Assembly: GCF_018326265.1 (NCBI RefSeq) | Contig: NZ_AP023360.1 | Coordinates: 4,807,501 to 4,871,500, forward strand | Reading direction: 5' to 3' | Origin: Catellatospora sp. IY07-71 | Lineage (GTDB): Bacteria > Actinomycetota > Actinomycetes > Mycobacteriales > Micromonosporaceae | DNA: 64,000 nucleotides | Part shown: positions 59,410 through 64,000 of the stretch, one piece after another | How positions within the stretch are numbered: position 1 is the first letter of the stretch | Layout: the number at the start of each line of letters is the position of its first letter | Made by a program: the position numbers and the translations under genes | Notes under the pieces: model-generated | Seen by the model: the letters and a program-made list of their open reading frames with translations, nothing else | The model's database searches: none | What the model was told of the DNA's origin: nothing

Positions 59410-60489
59410 GTGAAAAAGTCGGATCGGGTGGTCGCGGCCGCCGCGACGCTGCTCGCCGCGACCCTGAGCGTGCCGCTGGGCGGTGGTGCGTCGTGGGGCG
59501 CCCGCGCGGCCGGGGAACAGGTCTACGCGTCGGCGGGCACGTACACCTTCGACATGCCGGGCGGCACGGCGGTGACGCTGGAGCTGTGGGGCGCGGGCGG
59601 CGGCGGGGGCGGCGGGTACGCGGGCGGCGCGGGCGGCGGCGGCGGGGGCGGCGGCAGGTCGCTGTTCACCCGGGGCGGTGGCGGCGGCGCCGGAGGCAGC
59701 TCCGGTGGCGGCGGGGCGGGCGGCGGCTCGGGCGGCGCGGGCCAGTACGTGCGCTGCGAGCTGCCCGCCGACCTGCCCGCGACACGGCTGTCCATCGTGG
59801 TCGGCCGGGGCGGCAGCGGCGGCCGTGGCGCGGCGGGCGCGACCGGCGGAGCCCCGAGCGCACCGGGCGGCAACGGCAATACGGGCCAGACCGCCGGGCC
59901 GGGCGCCGAGGGCGGCGACGGCGCCGTCACCGAGGTGAACGTGCTGCTCAACGGCGTACCGCTGCTGCTGACCCGGGCGGCGGGCGGCGCGGGCGGGCAG
60001 GGCGGCCGCGAGTTCTCCAACGGCGGCCCCGGCGGCATGGACGCCACCGGCAGCCGCCCCGGCACCACCCGCCCCGGCGGCCTGGGCAGCACCGCTCCCG
60101 GTGACGGCGGCGCGGGCGGCACCATGACCGTGGCGACGGCGAGCCTGTGCACCGCCGAGGACGGCGCGGCGGGCGAATCCGGTAGGGCGGGCACCACCGG
60201 CGCGGCGGGCGGCTCCGGCGCGGACGGCGCGTCCAACGGCGACGGCGGCGCGGGCGGCACCGGCGCGACCGTCACCGGCTCCGGCGGCGCGGGCGGCCCC
60301 GCCCCCGAGGCCGAACACGGCGCAGGCGGCGCGGGTGGTGCGGGCGGCGCGGGCGGCCGCGGCGGCGACGGCGGCCGCGGCGCCTACCACCGCAGCCTCG
60401 CCGCAGAGGGCGGCTCCGCCGGCGGCGACTCCCGCCCCGGCGCCACGGGAGCCCCCGGCACCGACGGCTACGCCCGCCTCACCTGGTGA
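59410..60489 (+). CDS. Secreted glycine-rich protein
   Basis: 359 aa. Signal peptide at the N-terminus (KKSDR, a hydrophobic run, cleavage near RAA). A short beta-rich part (TYTFDMPGGTAVTLELWGAG) matches the start of glycine-rich domains found in many secreted actinobacterial proteins. After that, most of the chain is Gly/Ala-rich with repeated GGAGG, broken by short ordered stretches (RCELPADLPATRLSIVVGRG; EVNVLLNGVPLLLT). It ends in YARLTW. Role unknown, perhaps surface or matrix. GTG 59410 follows AAAGG. A 54-bp palindrome lies just after the stop. Confidence 0.72.
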   Translation: MKKSDRVVAAAATLLAATLSVPLGGGASWGARAAGEQVYASAGTYTFDMPGGTAVTLELWGAGGGGGGGYAGGAGGGGGGGGRSLFTRGGGGGAGGSSGGGGAGGGSGGAGQYVRCELPADLPATRLSIVVGRGGSGGRGAAGATGGAPSAPGGNGNTGQTAGPGAEGGDGAVTEVNVLLNGVPLLLTRAAGGAGGQGGREFSNGGPGGMDATGSRPGTTRPGGLGSTAPGDGGAGGTMTVATASLCTAEDGAAGESGRAGTTGAAGGSGADGASNGDGGAGGTGATVTGSGGAGGPAPEAEHGAGGAGGAGGAGGRGGDGGRGAYHRSLAAEGGSAGGDSRPGATGAPGTDGYARLTW

Positions 60490-60491
60490 AA

Positions 60492-60545
60492 GAAAGGAAG
60501 GGCACCTTCTTATCGTTTTCCGTAGTAGAAGGTGCCCTTCCTAAC
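60492..60545. repeat. 54-bp palindromic element, copy 3
   Basis: Perfect 16-bp arms AGGAAGGGCACCTTCT (60495-60510) and 60527-60542, same orientation as the copy in the M20 gene. A further partial core GGTGCCCTTC follows at 60548. Confidence 0.85.
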
Positions 60546-60738
60546 GTGGTGCCCTTCGTGACGTGCGTCGTCTGTCGTCTGGGGCGGCGGAAAGTTCCCG
60601 GCAAAGTGGTGAGGATGCACACGAAGGTGGGGGAACCGCCGGTGCGATGGCGGCGACTCGTGTGACGCGGCGGTCCTGCCCGGACGCCGCCCGGCGCGCC
60701 GCGGGCGGGCCGTTCCTCCACACAGGAAGGGCACGCTG

Positions 60739-61428
60739 ATGAGGTTCGGTGTGAAGGCCGGGGTGGTCGCCGTCGCGGCGGCGCTGCTGGTCGGGCTGGC
60801 CGCGGTGCCGGCCGCGGCGCACGTGACGGTGAACCCGAAGGAGGTCACCGCAGGCGGCTACGCCCGGCTGACGTTCCGGGTGCCGAACGAGCGCGACGAC
60901 GCCTCCACGGTGAAGGTCGAGGTCGTGCTGCCCGAGGACGCGCCGCTGGCGAGCGTCTCGATCAAGCCCGCGCCCGGCTGGACGGCCGTGGTGGAGAAGC
61001 GCACCCTGGCCACCCCGATCAAGAGCCACGACCGGGAGATCACCCAGGTCGCCTCGAAGATCACCTGGACCGCGGACGCCGCCTCGGCGATCAGGCCGGG
61101 CCAGTTCCAGGAGTTCGACGTGTCCGCCGGGCCGGTGCCCGAGGTCGGCCGGCTCGTGTTCAAGTCGCTGCAGACCTACTCCAGCGGCGAGATCGTGCGC
61201 TGGATCGAGGAGGCCAAGCCCGGCGAGGAGGTCGAGCACCCGGCCCCGGTGCTGAAGGTGCTGCCCAAGGCGGGCGCGCCGAGTGCCCCGGCCCCGGCAG
61301 CCGCGGGCGCCGCCCCCGCCGGGGAGGGCGACGACCCCTGGCCGCTCGTGCTGAGCATCGCCGCCCTGGCCGTCGCGCTCGGCGCGCTCACTCTCTCCCT
61401 GCGCCGCCGCCCGGCCCCGCCGGCCTGA
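60739..61428 (+). CDS. YcnI-like (DUF1775) copper-binding protein
   Basis: 229 aa. The signal peptide is cut before AHVTVNP, so the mature protein starts near a His that in YcnI proteins helps bind copper. The DUF1775 domain (about 29-170) has YARLTFRVPNERDD and a conserved Trp in GWTAVV. A Pro/Ala-rich stalk and one C-terminal membrane segment (LVLSIAALAVALGALTLSL) tether it outside. AGGAAGGG before ATG 60739 acts as ribosome binding site. No copper exporter is next to it; an ECF sigma gene converges from downstream. Confidence 0.88.
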   Translation: MRFGVKAGVVAVAAALLVGLAAVPAAAHVTVNPKEVTAGGYARLTFRVPNERDDASTVKVEVVLPEDAPLASVSIKPAPGWTAVVEKRTLATPIKSHDREITQVASKITWTADAASAIRPGQFQEFDVSAGPVPEVGRLVFKSLQTYSSGEIVRWIEEAKPGEEVEHPAPVLKVLPKAGAPSAPAPAAAGAAPAGEGDDPWPLVLSIAALAVALGALTLSLRRRPAPPA

Positions 61429-61436
61429 CGGCCATA

Positions 61437-61524
61437 CCCCCAAGATCGTCAAACTTGCCCGGCAGATGGGCGAACTCACGCGCAAGATTCGCCCATCTGC
61501 CAGGCAAGTTCAAAGATCTTGGGG
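61437..61524. repeat. Second palindrome family, copy B
   Basis: Outer arms CCCCAAGATC/GATCTTGGGG, then ACTTGCC-GGCAGATGGGCGAA and its complement, around a centre ACGCGCAAG. It shares ACTTGCC, GGCA, ATGGGCGAA and GGCAAGT with 25252-25326. Lies between the convergent YcnI and sigma-factor genes and could end both transcripts. Confidence 0.8.
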
Positions 61525-61540
61525 TACGCCCGACGCGGCG

Positions 61541-62128
61541 TCACACCGCGCGCAGGTGGCGGCGCGGGGTGGGGGTGCCGTCGGCGAGCGCGGCGTTGAG
61601 GTCGTCGCGGGCGCGGGCGACCCGGGAGCGGATGGTGCCGACCGGGCAGCCGACCACCTCGGCGGCCTCGGCGTAGGACAGCCCCAGCAGCTGGGTGGCC
61701 ACGAACGCCTCGCGCCGGTCCGGGTCGAGCCCGCCGATCAGCTGGTCGAGCAGGATCTGCTCGTCGAACCGGGCGCCCGTCCCGGCCTGCGCGGCGTCGG
61801 CGACGCTCGCCCAGTCGGCGAGGTCGGCCGTGCGGGGGCGGCGGGACACCGAGCGCAGATGGTCGACGACCGTGTGCCGGGCGATGGCCAGCAGCCAGGT
61901 GCGCGCCGAGGAGCGGCCCTCGAACGACGGCAGCGCCCGCATCGCCCGCAGGTAGGTGTCCTGGGCCAGGTCGTCGGCGTCGGCGGGGCCGGCCAGGTGC
62001 GCCACGAACCGGGTCACGTCCCGCTGGGTCGCGGCGACGAACGCCTCCGCGGCACCGCGGTCGCCGCCCCGGGCCGCCAGGGCCAGCGCCGTGACGCGCT
62101 CGTCGTCGCCGTGGGGGCCGTAGGACAT
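61541..62128 (-). CDS. ECF sigma factor
   Basis: 195 aa. Region 2 has ADADDLAQDTYLRAMRALPS with the core-binding and -10-reading residues, and SARTWLLAIARHTVVDHLRS. Region 4 has LLGLSYAEAAEVVGCPVGTI followed by RSRVARAR. ATG 62128 lies 7 nt after TACGCT (62136-62141 on the minus strand) and has no ribosome binding site, so it is probably leaderless. The divergent neighbour encodes a zinc-finger anti-sigma protein, its likely partner. Confidence 0.92.
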   Translation of the reverse strand: MSYGPHGDDERVTALALAARGGDRGAAEAFVAATQRDVTRFVAHLAGPADADDLAQDTYLRAMRALPSFEGRSSARTWLLAIARHTVVDHLRSVSRRPRTADLADWASVADAAQAGTGARFDEQILLDQLIGGLDPDRREAFVATQLLGLSYAEAAEVVGCPVGTIRSRVARARDDLNAALADGTPTPRRHLRAV

Positions 62129-62243
62129 GACCGGAAGCGTAACGTTCGCCGCCCGTCGATGCGATCCCCCCGGTGCGGGACCGCGCCGCAGGTCACAGCA
62201 CGGTCCGGGAACCAACTGGCGGCCACGGGCGACAATGTGTCGC

Positions 62244-63071
62244 ATGGGAGTGGGTATGGATTGCGAGCAGGTACGCGAGCTGCTGTCGGCCCGCCTGGAC
62301 GGCGAGGACGACCCGGCCGGCCGGGCACCGGTCGACGCGCACGTCGCAGGCTGCGCGGGCTGCGCGCAGTGGCTGGACCGCGCCGAGTCGGTGACCCGGC
62401 TGGCACGTACGGCCGCCGCCCTGCCCGTGCCCCCGCTGCACCCGGATGCGCTGGCCGCCGTGCTGGCCGCGGCGCCCGCCCCCGCTCAGCCCCGGCGCCG
62501 CCGGGAGGTGGCGCGGCTGCTGCGGGTGCTGCTGCTGGCGGTGGGGCTGGGTCAGCTGCTGCTCGGCGTGGCGCAGATCAGCAGCCTCGCCGCCGCCGAC
62601 CGGCACGCCCACCCGGCCGTGGGCTCGGTGTCGTCGGGGCACCTGTGGCACGAGTCGGCCGCCTGGAACGTCGCCATCGGCGCGGCGCTGGCCTGGCTGG
62701 CGTGGCGGCGCACCCGGCCCGCCGCGCTGCTGCCGGTGATGACCGCGTTCGTGGTCATGCTGACCCTGCTTACCGCCAACGACGCGCTCGCCGGGCGGGT
62801 CGAGGGCGCGCGGATCATGTCGCACGGCCTGGTGCTGGCCGGATACGGCCTGCTGCTGGCGCTGAACCTGCGCCGCTTCCGGGGCGAGGAACCGCCCGGC
62901 GTACGGCGGCGCCCGCCGTCGGCGTGGTCGCTGCGCGGCGGCGACGACGGGGACGGCCCGCTCGCGCCGGTGTACCCGTTCCCGGTCCGGGTCGCGGTCA
63001 CGCAGACGCCTGTCAGGGTGGGCGGAGCCGGACACGGACGGGTGGATGCCATGCTCCGGCGCGCTGCCTGA
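62244..63071 (+). CDS. Membrane anti-sigma factor with zinc-finger domain
   Basis: 275 aa. The N-terminal zf-HC2/ZAS domain has CEQVRELLSARLDGE and HVAGCAGC (the HxxxCxxC zinc site). Four or so membrane segments follow between about 90 and 215, then a cytosolic or external tail rich in Gly/Arg/Pro. It should hold the ECF sigma factor encoded divergently and release it on a signal. ATG 62244 or ATG 62256 may be the start. The multi-pass membrane part is larger than the single segment of most anti-sigma factors. Confidence 0.85.
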   Translation: MGVGMDCEQVRELLSARLDGEDDPAGRAPVDAHVAGCAGCAQWLDRAESVTRLARTAAALPVPPLHPDALAAVLAAAPAPAQPRRRREVARLLRVLLLAVGLGQLLLGVAQISSLAAADRHAHPAVGSVSSGHLWHESAAWNVAIGAALAWLAWRRTRPAALLPVMTAFVVMLTLLTANDALAGRVEGARIMSHGLVLAGYGLLLALNLRRFRGEEPPGVRRRPPSAWSLRGGDDGDGPLAPVYPFPVRVAVTQTPVRVGGAGHGRVDAMLRRAA

Positions 63072-63118
63072 CGGCGGTTCTTGTCCCACCCCTGCGGTAG
63101 ACGTCGTGCGAAACGAAG

Positions 63119-63149
63119 TTGACGTCAACCTCGCTTGAGGTTCTACCGT
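63119..63149 (+). promoter_or_regulatory. MerR-type promoter of the ABC exporter
   Basis: TTGACG (63119-63124), 19-bp spacer, TACCGT (63144-63149). The spacer contains the perfect dyad AACCTC-GCTT-GAGGTT (63127-63142). Placement of the dyad between the boxes with a long spacer is typical of MerR-activated promoters. Confidence 0.55.
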
Positions 63150-63205
63150 GGCGCACGGCGGCACCCGCCCGCCGTGCGCCCGTACACAGGGGAGAGGCAA
63201 GCCCG

Positions 63206-64000
63206 ATGAGCATGGAGATGGCGGCGTGGAACTCGCTCTACCACGCCATGAACGCCCAGGACGAGAAGCGGCCGTTCTCGCTCGCCACGCTGAAGCGCAT
63301 CCTCGGCTTCGCCCGCCCGCACCGCGGGCAGCTGCTGGCCTTCCTCGCGCTGAGCGTGGTCGGCGCGGTCCTGGCGGTGGCGACCCCGGTGCTGGCCGGG
63401 CGCGTGGTCGACACCATCACCGACAACGGCGCGGCCGAGACGGTGGTGTGGCTCGCGGTGATCATCGCGGTGCTGGCGCTGGCCGAGGCCGGGCTGAGCC
63501 TGGCCACCCGCTGGCTGTCGGCGACCATCGGTGAGGGCCTGATCCTCGACCTGCGTACGGCGGTCTTCGACCACGTGCAGCGTATGCCGGTGGCGTTCTT
63601 CACCCGCACCCGCACCGGCGCGCTGGTCAGCCGGCTCAACAACGACGTGATCGGGGCGCAGCGGGCGTTCAGCGACACCCTGTCCGGGGTGGTGGCCAAC
63701 CTGGTGATGCTGGCGCTCACGCTGGTCGTGATGATCCAGCTGTCCTGGCAGATCACGCTGCTGTCGCTGGTGCTGCTGCCCGTGTTCGTGCTGCCCGCCC
63801 GGCGTATGGGCAACCGGCTGGCCCGGCTGGAGCGCGAGGCCGCCGAGCACAACGCGACGATGAGCACCACCATGACCGAGCGCTTCTCCGCGCCCGGCGC
63901 GACGCTGGTCAAGCTGTTCGGGCAGCCGGAGCGGGAGTCGGCGGAGTTCGCGGCGCGGGCGCGGCGGGTGCGCGACATCGGCGTACGCACCGCGATGGTG
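63206..64000 (+). CDS. ABC exporter (fused membrane and ATPase type), 3' end missing
   Basis: 265 codons up to the window edge, open frame. ATG 63206 lies behind GGGGAGAGG. The visible part is an ABC type-1 exporter membrane domain: FARPHRGQLLAFLALSV, then VFDHVQRMPVAFFTRTRTGA and LVSRLNNDV, with a later FSAPGATLVKLFGQ stretch. Members export drugs, lipids or peptides. The ATPase domain lies beyond the window. The promoter carries a MerR-type dyad, so induction by a small molecule is likely. Confidence 0.88.
   Translation, partial: MSMEMAAWNSLYHAMNAQDEKRPFSLATLKRILGFARPHRGQLLAFLALSVVGAVLAVATPVLAGRVVDTITDNGAAETVVWLAVIIAVLALAEAGLSLATRWLSATIGEGLILDLRTAVFDHVQRMPVAFFTRTRTGALVSRLNNDVIGAQRAFSDTLSGVVANLVMLALTLVVMIQLSWQITLLSLVLLPVFVLPARRMGNRLARLEREAAEHNATMSTTMTERFSAPGATLVKLFGQPERESAEFAARARRVRDIGVRTAMV

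Noticed and set aside
60489-60545. Ordinary intrinsic terminator only
   Set aside because: It may terminate, but identical length and ends to two other copies, one inside a gene, show that it is a member of a repeat family.
1-64000. Prophage, plasmid or integrative element
   Set aside because: No integrase, transposase, portal, terminase, relaxase or replication gene and no flanking direct repeats were seen. The tRNA-like sequence alone is not enough.

Overview
The window is very G+C-rich with tightly packed genes and strong third-position G/C bias. Features point to an actinomycete, most likely of the Micromonosporaceae type: PucR, WYL, AraC and MerR regulators, a GerMN lipoprotein, STAS/HATPase partner-switching genes, choice-of-anchor A surface proteins, and many start codons preceded by a TANNNT -10 box only 6-7 nt upstream (leaderless transcription). 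The genus cannot be fixed from the sequence alone. No transposase, integrase, rRNA or CRISPR array was seen.

Layout. 1-8.3 kb: the end of a GT1 glycosyltransferase, a secreted SGNH hydrolase and a two-protein NRPS (A-T-C then C-A-T, no thioesterase). 8.4-13.3 kb: two divergent choice-of-anchor A secreted proteins, the larger with five Ig-like repeats, around a lipoprotein gene. 13.5-27.1 kb: a co-oriented peptide-use block made of a serine hydrolase, an oligopeptide ABC importer (one subunit a permease-ATPase fusion), an S9 peptidase fused to a beta-lactamase-fold hydrolase, an M20 peptidase and a PucR regulator. The first and last genes of this block carry the same dyad at the same distance from a leaderless start. 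27-35 kb: an ankyrin protein, a tRNA-like sequence, STAS and MEDS-HATPase genes, a GT39-like membrane protein, a zinc metallopeptidase and a polytopic membrane protein. 35-47 kb: a Gfo/Idh/MocA oxidoreductase, AraC regulator, alpha/beta hydrolases, gamma-glutamyltransferase, WYL regulator, NhaA and a DsbA-like protein. 47-51 kb: a response regulator-kinase-GerMN lipoprotein operon and a divergent GT20 protein. 51.3-56 kb: a flavin-type oxidase and a CHAT protease gene with a coupled leader ORF and a small membrane-protein partner. 56-64 kb: MerR-thioredoxin, methyltransferase, VOC, GNAT, glycine-rich secreted protein, YcnI, a divergent ECF sigma/anti-sigma pair and the start of an ABC exporter.

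Two dispersed palindrome families run through the window. One is a 54-bp element; one copy lies in frame inside the M20 peptidase gene. The other is a 75-88 bp element found directly downstream of genes. The best candidate for an undescribed system is the leader ORF - CHAT protease - small membrane protein unit at 52.5-56.0 kb. The next is the PucR-linked peptide regulon.
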